Source: JAWPMT01 sp965227935
Lineage (GTDB): Bacteria > Bacteroidota > Bacteroidia > Cytophagales > Cyclobacteriaceae
Reading direction: 5' to 3'
Assembly (NCBI GenBank): GCA_965227935.1
Contig: CBDDGS010000019.1
Coordinates: 1,612,001-1,676,000 of the forward strand
DNA length: 64,000 bases
Within the stretch, counting starts at the first letter, position 1. The number at the start of each line of letters is the position of its first letter. Below are positions 34,182 to 41,573 of this stretch, piece after piece. The position numbers were made by a program, and so were the translations under genes. The notes beneath the pieces are model-generated. The model was not told where the DNA came from and did not search any database. It saw nothing but the letters and a program-made list of their open reading frames with translations.

Positions 34182-34574
34182 GTCCTTCTAGTTATCTTTC
34201 AGGTAAATCCCCATGGGGCTATCTCACCTCAATAATTACCTGAAAGTAGGTACTAGTGCCGGGTGTATCTGCGTGTAACGGCCTGATTGGGTGTTTTGAT
34301 CGTGTGAACGGGTCATATTCTAGTGGCAGTCAGGCTGTGTTTTGCCATTGCTTGCAAAACATCTGCCTCACTACCTACAGCGTTTTGAGTTCTGATTTTG
34401 AGTTGATTTACTAACAATTGCAGCCCAGAATTGAGAACTCCCGAACTCAAAGCTGAACACTGGCTTTGCCCATCGCAACGAGGGCTATAATTCATTGGAT
34501 GGTATCCTGTGGTTCGGGGTCAAACGAAAAAAAGCGGACCGTCGTCCGCTTTTCAAGTCTTTTGTCGTTATCCC
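34182..34574. other. Gene-free interval with hairpins
   Basis: 393 bases between two minus-strand genes. Contains an 8-bp hairpin TGTTTTGC (34338-34345) with GCAAAACA (34354-34361), an inverted pair GAGTTCT/AGAACTC further right, and the terminator at 34530-34553. A 60-codon ORF on the minus strand (34313-34495) lacks protein-like character and is not called. Confidence 0.5.
34530..34553 (-). terminator. Terminator of the DinB-like gene (possibly bidirectional)
   Basis: AAAAGCGGAC (34530-34539) pairs with GTCCGCTTTT (34544-34553) across a 4-base loop. On the minus strand the stem is followed by a T-run. It lies 21 bases beyond the stop of the gene at 34575. Confidence 0.8.
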
Positions 34575-35090
34575 CTACTCGCTCCAGGGTGGTGTGATGC
34601 CGTTGGCACGGGCGTAGGCGATCAGCTGGCCGAGATGCTCATTGTTGTGTGCCTGTACGATGAGGATGGCACTCATAGTCGTGTAATCTCCCGGGAAGGG
34701 AAATTCCACTTTGTCTCCGAGTGTGCTGCTGTCGACATTCTTGATGGCGCTAACAACCGTCTCAGTGGATTGCTTCAGGGCAGGCACCAAGGCTTCCTTT
34801 GTGGTTAGGTCCTGCTCCAGTGTCTGCAAGTTGACGCCTTCTGGAGGCATTACCCCGAGCTTCATGGCAAAAAAGTAGTTGGCTGACGTCAAGTGTGCGA
34901 CGACACCAGCTACAGATCGTACTCCCTCTTGTGGGGTCCAGCTGTATTTGTCATCAGGGATGGCTTCGGCCAGTTGGGCAGCTCTCCCGGCTGCAAACTG
35001 GATCATGTTCGTGGTCTCTGTTTGCAACTGATCTTGTGCAAAACATGTGGCGCAAACAAAAAGCGCCAATGCGACTAGTAGTCCTTTCAT
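34575..35090 (-). CDS. DinB-superfamily protein, secreted
   Basis: 171 residues with a signal peptide (MKGLLVALALFVCATCFAQ). The four-helix DinB fold is suggested by a first metal-binding helix with VAGVVAHLTSANYFFAMKLG and a third-helix AHNNEHLGQLIAYARANG. The three expected His ligands are therefore present (VVAHL, and H/H in AHNNEHL). Members are metal-dependent thiol transferases (bacillithiol or others) or of unknown function. Export makes a thiol-transferase role with intracellular thiols unlikely. Followed by a strong terminator. Confidence 0.85.
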   Translation of the reverse strand: MKGLLVALALFVCATCFAQDQLQTETTNMIQFAAGRAAQLAEAIPDDKYSWTPQEGVRSVAGVVAHLTSANYFFAMKLGVMPPEGVNLQTLEQDLTTKEALVPALKQSTETVVSAIKNVDSSTLGDKVEFPFPGDYTTMSAILIVQAHNNEHLGQLIAYARANGITPPWSE

Positions 35091-35214
35091 GTGATTAGGT
35101 GGTTAAATGGGTACTACTCAAAGAACGGGCATTTAATCCTGAGGATGGCAAAATGGACAACATTTCAAAGACGTTATCGACGCCGATGGCAACCGGGCAG
35201 ACAAACTGTATTGC

Positions 35215-35763
35215 CTAGTCATCTCCTATTCGCTTCAGGGTCATCTCCATATTGTTGACCTCTGCGGCATCATCGAATTTGGCGTAACTACGTGATACCA
35301 GGAGGTTTGGGTCCAGAAGCGATAGTTCGGTGCGTAAAAGCTCCTTGGTCCCATCTGACAGTATGAGAGACAAGAACGAGGTGAGTGTCCGGGAGGCGGG
35401 ATCCCATTTACCATGATTGGTGATGATGTTGTCCGTTCTGCTGTACAGAAAGGTTTGTCGATAGGCTTCTTCCTGCGTATCGAATGTAATCCAGCTGATG
35501 TACTTTCTCTTGCGACCAGTCTCTACGTTGACGAGCTGTGCCGACCACTGGAAGTAGGTCGAGTCCAGTGCCCACGAGATTTGGGCACTCCCCTCCTCCA
35601 TTCTGACTTTGCCGCTTCTCGACTCAAATCGACTGGCTACCTCCCAGTTACCCACCAGGGTTGTCAGCTGCTTCAGTTGCGCTTTGATCTGATCGTGCCT
35701 GGTCTGGGCAGACAGACTTTCTGGGCAAACCCACAATACAAACACGATTAGAGCCTGCTTCAA
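35215..35763 (-). CDS. Secreted protein, DUF1579-like
   Basis: 182 residues with a signal peptide (MKQALIVFVLWVCPESLSAQ). The rest looks like a small beta-barrel: LTTLVGNWEVASRFESRSGK, then ISWALDSTYFQWSAQLVN, YISWITFDTQEEAYRQTFLY and a closing MEMTLKRIGDD. The GxW near the start and the ordered strands resemble DUF1579/lipocalin-like proteins, which may bind a lipid or heme. No specific ligand residues are recognisable. Divergent from the sulfatase. Confidence 0.65.
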   Translation of the reverse strand: MKQALIVFVLWVCPESLSAQTRHDQIKAQLKQLTTLVGNWEVASRFESRSGKVRMEEGSAQISWALDSTYFQWSAQLVNVETGRKRKYISWITFDTQEEAYRQTFLYSRTDNIITNHGKWDPASRTLTSFLSLILSDGTKELLRTELSLLDPNLLVSRSYAKFDDAAEVNNMEMTLKRIGDD

Positions 35764-35943
35764 GCTGGGTGGGAATTGATTGAGAAATTCATTGCCATTT
35801 CAAATTAATGATCTGGCAACAAGCTCCTAAAGGATTCCTGTTCTTGATTTCCCTAATTGTACATAGGAAGCGAAATCAGGATGGATTGGGAGGGGATAAC
35901 CCATGGTTCTTGCGATCTTACCGGTCATCCAACCCATTCTAAC

Positions 35944-37404
35944 ATGACAAGGAACCACCTTCTTTACTTTTTCATGAGCGCTATGGCAGTCTTTGGGTGT
36001 AAGCAGCAGGAAAATGCGCACAACGCCAACGGGCGGCGCGCCAACGTCTTGCTCATTGCCATAGACGACCTCAACGACTGGATCGGGGTCATGGGTGGCC
36101 ATCCCCAGGCCCAGACTCCCAATATTGACCGGCTGGCGGCCAAAGGAGTTCTGTTCACCAATGCGCACTGCCAGTCTCCGGTCTGCAATCCGTCGCGGGC
36201 TAGCATGATGACTTCACTCTACCCAAGTACGACGGGCATCTATTTCTTGAACCCGGACATTGTCGAGTCGGAAGTGGCCCAAAGGAATGTGGTGATGCCC
36301 AAGCGGTTCCAAATGGAGGGTTATCATGTGACCGGAGGCGGCAAGCTGTTTCACAATGCCCGAGGGATCAACGAACGCCATCTACCCAATTATGCTGGCC
36401 ACTTTGGAGGATTTGGCCCATTACCGGAGGAGAAGCTAACGACGTTTCCTGGCGTGCGATTGTGGGACTGGGGTGCCTATCCAGAACGAGACGAGGACAT
36501 GCCAGACGTCAAAATCGCCGAGTGGGCCACGAAGCAACTGGCCACCCCTCACGACAGCGCGCTGTGGTTGGGTGTGGGTTTCTTTCGCCCGCACGTTCCT
36601 CAATATGCACCACAGCAATGGTTCGATATGTATCCCATCGACGATATCCAGTTACCCAGGGTAATACCCACAGACCTTGATGACCTCTCCGACTATGGAG
36701 TGAGCATTACCCGTACGAACCATGTATCTCCGTCTTTTGAGTGGGTGACAGCCAATGATGAGTGGAAGCCGCTCGTTCAGTCCTATCTGGCCTGCGTGAG
36801 CTTTGTAGATGCACAAGTGGGCAAAGTGCTCGACGGACTGGAATCAAGTACCTACAAGGACAATACATACGTGGTACTTTACAGCGATCATGGGTTTCAC
36901 TTTGGAGAGAAAGAGCGGTTTGCGAAGAGAAGCCTTTGGGATGATGGAGCCAAGGTGCCGCTGATCATTGCAGGGCCAGGTATCGCTGAAGGTCAGGTGT
37001 GCAGTAAACCTGTGCAGTTGCTTGATATCTACCCGACGCTTCTGGAACTGACAGGCCTCCAAAAAGACAGCCTTCACGAGGGGCGCTCTTTGGTGACGTT
37101 ACTGCAAAACCCTGAGGCCGAATGGCCCTTCATGGCCAGAACGAGCTTCGGTCCTGGTAATTATGCCATCGTGTCTGAGGACTATCGGTACATCACCTAC
37201 AATGACGGCTCTGAGGAGTTTTATGATCGATCAAAGGATCCGAACGAATGGTACAATGAAATAAACAATCCGGCGTACGGCGAGCTAATCGAACAGCATC
37301 GGCGAGAAGTGCCTGAGGAAAGGCATCCCATCCTTGGAGAGGGTTCTACCGGACATTTGACGTTTGAGGCGACGGAGGCGTTGCTTGAATCAGGTGCACG
37401 ATAG
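35944..37404 (+). CDS. Type I sulfatase, iduronate-2-sulfatase-like, lipoprotein
   Basis: 486 residues. A short signal with lipobox (FFMSAMAVFGC) suggests membrane anchoring. Metal and substrate residues: IAIDDLNDWIG near residue 40, FGly motif C81-N-P-S-R (needs maturation by a formylglycine-generating enzyme), GGGKLFH, and YSDHGFHFGEKERFAKRSLW. The latter features and the DDLNDW start are typical of iduronate-sulfatase-type enzymes, which remove sulfate from uronic acids or other sugars of sulfated polysaccharides. No FGE gene lies in the window. I start at MTRNHLL, which gives a lipoprotein signal; the frame is open 29 codons upstream. Confidence 0.92.
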   Translation: MTRNHLLYFFMSAMAVFGCKQQENAHNANGRRANVLLIAIDDLNDWIGVMGGHPQAQTPNIDRLAAKGVLFTNAHCQSPVCNPSRASMMTSLYPSTTGIYFLNPDIVESEVAQRNVVMPKRFQMEGYHVTGGGKLFHNARGINERHLPNYAGHFGGFGPLPEEKLTTFPGVRLWDWGAYPERDEDMPDVKIAEWATKQLATPHDSALWLGVGFFRPHVPQYAPQQWFDMYPIDDIQLPRVIPTDLDDLSDYGVSITRTNHVSPSFEWVTANDEWKPLVQSYLACVSFVDAQVGKVLDGLESSTYKDNTYVVLYSDHGFHFGEKERFAKRSLWDDGAKVPLIIAGPGIAEGQVCSKPVQLLDIYPTLLELTGLQKDSLHEGRSLVTLLQNPEAEWPFMARTSFGPGNYAIVSEDYRYITYNDGSEEFYDRSKDPNEWYNEINNPAYGELIEQHRREVPEERHPILGEGSTGHLTFEATEALLESGAR

Positions 37405-37442
37405 ATGAACTGAGCCTGGAGTTACTTATGGGATGTGACTGC

Positions 37443-37937
37443 CTACTGTGAACCAGTAAATCCCATGGCAATGAACTCAGCCACCACTGCCGGCTTTTCC
37501 TGGCCCTTGATCTCAAAAATCAGGTTGAGCTTGTACTTCGCTCCACCCTCAAACTCCTCCACTTCCATCAAGGACACCCTGCCGCGGATGAAGGATCCGA
37601 CGGGCGTTGCATTGGGTACACGTACCTTGTCCAAACCGTAGTTCAACCCCAGGGTGACATCGGAGATGGTGCAGGTCTCGAAGCAAAACTTCGACGCCAT
37701 GGATAGAATCATGAACCCATGCGCGACCGTGGTTTTGTAAGGAGAGAACTGCTGGGATTTTTCCACGTCGGTGTGTATCCATTGCATGTCCCCAGTCAGT
37801 TCGCCAAACTGATTGATCATGTCCTGTGTGATTTCCACCCATTCGGTGAGTCCCAGTTCCTTTCCTATGTACGTTTTCAATTCGCTCAGGTGCCCAATTG
37901 TCGTCTTGTACGGCGTATTGCTTTGTTCCTTATCCAT
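37443..37937 (-). CDS. MaoC-like (R)-hydratase
   Basis: 164 residues, single hot-dog fold. FGELTGDMQWIHTDVEKSQQ and TTVAHGFMILS contain the Asp and His of the hydratase-2 active site. NYGLDKVRVPNATPVGSFI is the conserved MaoC segment. These enzymes hydrate trans-2-enoyl-CoA to (R)-3-hydroxyacyl-CoA. No fatty-acid or polyhydroxyalkanoate genes are adjacent, so the pathway is open. Convergent with the sulfatase and 33 bases downstream of the class V aminotransferase gene. Confidence 0.92.
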   Translation of the reverse strand: MDKEQSNTPYKTTIGHLSELKTYIGKELGLTEWVEITQDMINQFGELTGDMQWIHTDVEKSQQFSPYKTTVAHGFMILSMASKFCFETCTISDVTLGLNYGLDKVRVPNATPVGSFIRGRVSLMEVEEFEGGAKYKLNLIFEIKGQEKPAVVAEFIAMGFTGSQ

Positions 37938-37970
37938 AGATCCAAATTAACTAATCCGGCGACTCTTCAC

Positions 37971-39248
37971 TCATCCTGCCACTGCTTTCACAGCACCAAC
38001 AATCCTATCTATATCACTCATAGTATTAATCACTGTCGGCGATAGTCTCACGCCGTCCATGGGGGCTGAGGCAATGCCATGCTCGCTGTACAGCTGTTGG
38101 AACAGGTCCATAAACTCCTTGCCAGGGACATTAAAAATGGTGACACCCCCGCTCAGTGCCGGATCCATGGGGGTAGTGAACTTGATACCCGGGATCTCTT
38201 TGGATAGGTCCGATTTCAATTTCGTGTGAAGCTCCTGAATTCTGCTCTCAATGTTGCCGGGCCCTATCTGGGTATGGAAATCAATGACTTCCGCAAGCGC
38301 CGCGGTGGTCGACTCGTTGCGTTGACCCAGCTTGCAGTACTTCTCATCGACCGTGGTCTTGTCCTCGCTCCAGCCCGGGGCAATGGAATCAGGCCAGACC
38401 TTATCGATGTTGGATGCCTTCATGTAGAGGATGCCGTTCTCCAGAGGGCCCATCAGCCACTTGTGCGTGCTGGCAGTATAAAAATCACATCCAAGCTCCT
38501 TTAAGTCCAGGTCCAATGCCCCAAAAGACTGGGCACCATCTACCAGCGTAAGGATATTGCGCTCGGCGGCCATCTGGCAAAGCTCTTTTGCGGGCATGCG
38601 TATACCGCTCACATTCGATATATGCGAGAAGGCCAACACCCGGGTGTTTTTGGTCATCTGATCGCTAAACAGCTTCAGCAATTCCTCGGGAGATTCCGGA
38701 CTGCCAGAGACACTGACCATTTTGACGGTGAACCCTCTACGCTTAGCCCGTTGCATCCACGACAGATTGTTGGTAGGATGATTTTCATCCCAGATGATCA
38801 CCTCATCACCCTTCCCAAGTTCGAGGCCATTCACGATGATGTTGTTACTCTCTGAGGTGTTTCTGGTGATGCCCACCTCGCTGTTATTGACCCCCAGATA
38901 GTTACTCAGTTTTTGAATTGATTGTTGTCGCATGTCTCCATACTTTGACCGGTTCTGAAAGGATACATCACGGATCAGTTCTTCCTGAAACTGGCGCACC
39001 CTGTCATTGACAAAACGCGGACTGGGACACAGATTGGCGGAATTGGCCATGATCATGTTATTTGGAACGGCAAACTGTTGTTTGACTAACTCCCAGAAAC
39101 CCTCGTTTTCGGGTTGGCCTGCGAGCCAATCTATCTTAGGTCGGGCGACAGCTTCGGTGACTACAGGCAAGGCGGTGATTCCAAGCACTATTTGCTTGAG
39201 AAAGGATCTTCGTCGATCAGTGACAGAGGTTGGGTTGGGTGATCGCAT
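37971..39248 (-). CDS. Class V aminotransferase (cysteine desulfurase/isopenicillin-N-epimerase-like), Tat-exported
   Basis: 425 residues. An N-terminal RRRSFLKQIVLGITALPV forms a twin-arginine signal, as seen for other folded cofactor enzymes in this window. The PLP fold type I domain has the GGxx-type NTSESNN region, the Asp in TLVDGAQSFGALDLD and the Schiff-base Lys in ASTHKWLMGP. The overall pattern is that of the isopenicillin-N-epimerase-like subgroup, which includes enzymes of uncertain substrate and some that rearrange amino acids. Export of a PLP enzyme is notable. The aminotransferase and MaoC may be cotranscribed (33-base gap). Confidence 0.88.
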   Translation of the reverse strand: MRSPNPTSVTDRRRSFLKQIVLGITALPVVTEAVARPKIDWLAGQPENEGFWELVKQQFAVPNNMIMANSANLCPSPRFVNDRVRQFQEELIRDVSFQNRSKYGDMRQQSIQKLSNYLGVNNSEVGITRNTSESNNIIVNGLELGKGDEVIIWDENHPTNNLSWMQRAKRRGFTVKMVSVSGSPESPEELLKLFSDQMTKNTRVLAFSHISNVSGIRMPAKELCQMAAERNILTLVDGAQSFGALDLDLKELGCDFYTASTHKWLMGPLENGILYMKASNIDKVWPDSIAPGWSEDKTTVDEKYCKLGQRNESTTAALAEVIDFHTQIGPGNIESRIQELHTKLKSDLSKEIPGIKFTTPMDPALSGGVTIFNVPGKEFMDLFQQLYSEHGIASAPMDGVRLSPTVINTMSDIDRIVGAVKAVAG

Positions 39249-39318
39249 AATGGATAGCTATTGAACGAGAATCAAGATACTTATTGTGATCCTATTCCCG
39301 AAGTGTTCAATAGGCACA

Positions 39319-39516
39319 TTATCCCGCTTCACCCAAAGCACCTCCTTTCAGACGCCCTTTCAAGCCTGCCGTTTCGACCCACTGTTCGAATGCAGATACC
39401 TCATCGGGATGGATTGTGTCGAGAGCTTTTCTATATTCCTTCGCCAAGAGCTCGGCGTCAAATTCCACTTTTTGTAGAATCGTCTTATAGTATTCAACAA
39501 AGGATGTCTTCTTCAT
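39319..39516 (-). CDS. Small hypothetical protein
   Basis: 65 residues from ATG (MKKTSFVEYYKTILQKVEF) to GGALGEAG. Soluble, with two amphipathic helices and a Gly-rich tail. The start is set at the ATG; the frame continues upstream for 27 codons through a hairpin region and that part is not protein-like. Similar ~65-residue proteins with a KTILxKVxFD N-terminus occur in Bacteroidota without known function. No operon partner. Confidence 0.6.
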   Translation of the reverse strand: MKKTSFVEYYKTILQKVEFDAELLAKEYRKALDTIHPDEVSAFEQWVETAGLKGRLKGGALGEAG

Positions 39517-39589
39517 CAATCGAGTTATTTGAGCATTAAAATATGGGGTAAGTGGTGTGGCACTGCTATAGGTTACGTTGGATGAAGGC

Positions 39590-39608
39590 AGGGCCAAAGC
39601 CTGGCCCT
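39590..39608. repeat. Small perfect hairpin
   Basis: AGGGCCA (39590-39596) pairs with TGGCCCT (39602-39608) around a 5-base loop. It lies between the small hypothetical gene and hsp20. It lacks a T-run and so is not a convincing terminator. Confidence 0.5.
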
Positions 39609-39648
39609 ACCCTATTAACCCTAAACCAACGTGTATGAAGAAAACTAT

Positions 39649-40086
39649 CTATGATATTGAGATGGTCCTTATGGGCTTCTTCCGGGCTTCTTCCTTCTTG
39701 GGTATGACCAGCCGAAGGATTCCGTCGCGATAAGTAGCCTCAATATTTTCAGCTTCTACAGTGTTAGGTAGATAAAACGACCGTTTGAAGGACTGGTAGC
39801 CAAACTCCCTTCTGGTATAATTTTGGATTTGCGAGTCCTCGGCGTCTTCAGACAGCTCAGTCTGGATGGTCAACATGTTGTTGTCCAGCTGCACTTGAAA
39901 GTCATCTCGAGCGTAACCGGGCGCCGCCAATTCTACTCGAAAATCATTGTCCGTTTCAAGGACGTTTGCCCTGGGAATCATACCGCCTTCCTGTGTCCAA
40001 CCGGACCAGTCAAAAAGATCTTTGGTCAAGAAGTCATCGAAGAACGATGAAGAAGGGAAGAAACTGCTTCTTTTTACGATGTTCAT
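39649..40086 (-). CDS. Small heat-shock protein, Hsp20/alpha-crystallin family
   Basis: 145 residues. The alpha-crystallin domain spans about 35-135: PRANVLETDNDFRVELAAPG, DFQVQLDNNMLTIQTEL, then RREFGYQSFKRSFYLP and the closing YRDGILRLVIPKKEE. The C-terminal I-x-I type motif (RTISIS) for oligomer assembly is present. The chaperone holds unfolding proteins without ATP. The start is the ATG giving MNIVKRSSFFP; the frame runs 11 codons further upstream. Confidence 0.95.
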   Translation of the reverse strand: MNIVKRSSFFPSSSFFDDFLTKDLFDWSGWTQEGGMIPRANVLETDNDFRVELAAPGYARDDFQVQLDNNMLTIQTELSEDAEDSQIQNYTRREFGYQSFKRSFYLPNTVEAENIEATYRDGILRLVIPKKEEARKKPIRTISIS

Positions 40087-40346
40087 TTTTCTTAAATTTT
40101 TAATAGTTAAACAATTCAACTTTTGGCTAAATCGTAATCCCGGTAGCGCCGCCAGGACTATCTAAAATCTATGGCCAATAAACAGTGTGAGTCGCTGCTC
40201 GACTCGAAAAACAATTTGCATGTAGTTACGAATCAATGTACTGCGATGGTTTCATCCATAAGACGATATTTAGATTTTTTAACAATTATCTATTCGCTAT
40301 TTGCCTCATGCAAAGCGAACATGGATCGCAGTATCTTTGAGCGGAA

Positions 40347-40784
40347 ATGATACACTCCCGTCCCCGATCCAATGCCTTGTTTGCTGTGGGTTTTTTCATC
40401 GTGCTCACCCTTGCTGTTGATGGGTGGATTCTTGCCGGTCTGATCAACGATCCATCCAGCTATTTCATAGCCAAATTGATATTGGTCCCGACACTGCTGG
40501 TCATAGTTATCATCGTGGCGTCCAAGAGCTACTTCTCCGCGATGACCATGACACTGGGAAATGATCGACTTACCTATCGGTATCCGTTCGGGTCTAGGAA
40601 GCAGCACAAGGTGTCGGAGATAGCGGCGTGGGACGAGACGGTAATCAAAAGGAAAAGCAGTACTTACAAACGGTTGACCATTCGACTGGCAACTGGCAAG
40701 AAGCTACACGTGAGTAATCAGGAAAATAGCGACTACGATAAAGTGCTGAAATACCTAAAAAAGAAGGTGAAGCCCGGACGTTGA
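40347..40784 (+). CDS. Small membrane protein with PH-like domain
   Basis: 145 residues. Two adjacent transmembrane helices (NALFAVGFFIVLTLAVDGWI and IAKLILVPTLLVIVIIVASK) are followed by a soluble beta-rich part (MTMTLGNDRLTYRYPFGSRK; LTIRLATGKKLHVSNQ) and a helix to the basic end. The layout matches small bacterial PH-domain (bPH-type) membrane proteins of unknown role. A TATCTTTG box at 40332-40339 lies only 8 bases before the ATG; if used as -7, the mRNA would be nearly leaderless, which weakens that reading. Confidence 0.7.
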   Translation: MIHSRPRSNALFAVGFFIVLTLAVDGWILAGLINDPSSYFIAKLILVPTLLVIVIIVASKSYFSAMTMTLGNDRLTYRYPFGSRKQHKVSEIAAWDETVIKRKSSTYKRLTIRLATGKKLHVSNQENSDYDKVLKYLKKKVKPGR

Positions 40785-40820
40785 GGACGCCAGAGCCGGA
40801 TTACGAAAGTATGTAATCAG

Positions 40821-41438
40821 CTACTTGAGCGGCCTTACAAATATCAAAACCTGCAGCACTACGCCAATCAAAATCAAAGCCCCGATTTCGAGCTTTGCAA
40901 TGAAGTTGCTATTGTCAATGGACCTGTTGGAAAAGTCAACCTCGCGCTTTCCTTCACCCACCTGGATCTCTGATAGGTCATCGAGGTCCTTGAAAATCGC
41001 AGCATAGTAGTGGTCTGTGGTGGAGAGTGAGGGCAATTCAGCGTTGATGGACTCGCCCAGGTCCTCCTCATAACTCAGAAGACTCGTAAGGTCCTTTTGT
41101 AGCGATTCAAATAGTCTCGATGCTCTTCCCGAGGGATTGGTGCTTGCATATTTATCAATCAAGACACGGATGGAATCATTCGCTGTGCGATTCACAGCGA
41201 TCGCTTCCTCGTCAGGTGCCATGTCCTGTAGTATCTCCCGTTTAATCTGCATTTGCCGCGAGATCTTGTAGAGGTAATTCTTTGCCAACAGCCGATCCTC
41301 ATATACGCTCGTAAGACTGTTTTGGACAATAGTGAAGTGTTGGCTGTCGATGACGTTGGTGGCCATAATCAACAAGAAGACAACTGCCAAGGCAGCGCCC
41401 GTTCTGATTCTCTGTGCTGTTGTAAATTCCCAATTCAT
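40821..41438 (-). CDS. MCP-type four-helix-bundle sensor protein without signalling domain
   Basis: 205 residues. An N-terminal membrane helix (TGAALAVVFLLIMATNVID) and a C-terminal one (LEIGALILIGVVLQVLIFV) flank a ~135-residue helical periplasmic domain of the 4HB_MCP type (VQNSLTSVYEDRLLAKNYLY ... DDLSEIQVGEGKREVDF). It stops 4-5 residues after the second helix, so the HAMP, kinase or methyl-accepting part of a chemoreceptor is absent. Similar stand-alone 4HB proteins exist in Cytophagales; their partners are unknown. A TATATTTG -7 box precedes it. Confidence 0.72.
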   Translation of the reverse strand: MNWEFTTAQRIRTGAALAVVFLLIMATNVIDSQHFTIVQNSLTSVYEDRLLAKNYLYKISRQMQIKREILQDMAPDEEAIAVNRTANDSIRVLIDKYASTNPSGRASRLFESLQKDLTSLLSYEEDLGESINAELPSLSTTDHYYAAIFKDLDDLSEIQVGEGKREVDFSNRSIDNSNFIAKLEIGALILIGVVLQVLIFVRPLK

Positions 41439-41464
41439 AGTATCAGCGTATAGATAGAATTCTT

Positions 41465-41472
41465 CAAATATA
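41465..41472 (-). promoter_or_regulatory. Candidate -7 promoter box
   Basis: TATATTTG on the minus strand, an exact match to TAnnTTTG, 27 bases upstream of the ATG at 41438. No good -33 TTG is found at the proper spacing, so this is a partial match. Confidence 0.4.
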
Positions 41473-41573
41473 ATACCAATGAGGTATGTGTAATGTTTGC
41501 CCGAACAACAGGTTAAGCGTTTGTAATCTATTCCAAGTCATCTAAATAGAAAGTCTGTAACCGTAAGGCCACA

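Noticed and set aside
34313..34495. 60-codon ORF on the minus strand
   Set aside because: Low-complexity, not protein-like, and it covers hairpins in an intergenic region.
39261..39539. 92-codon ORF on the plus strand
   Set aside because: It is antisense to the better supported small gene at 39319-39516 and has no protein-like features.
40332..40339. TATCTTTG as the promoter of the PH-domain membrane protein
   Set aside because: It lies only 8 bases before the ATG and has no -33 element at proper spacing; kept only as a remark in the gene entry.
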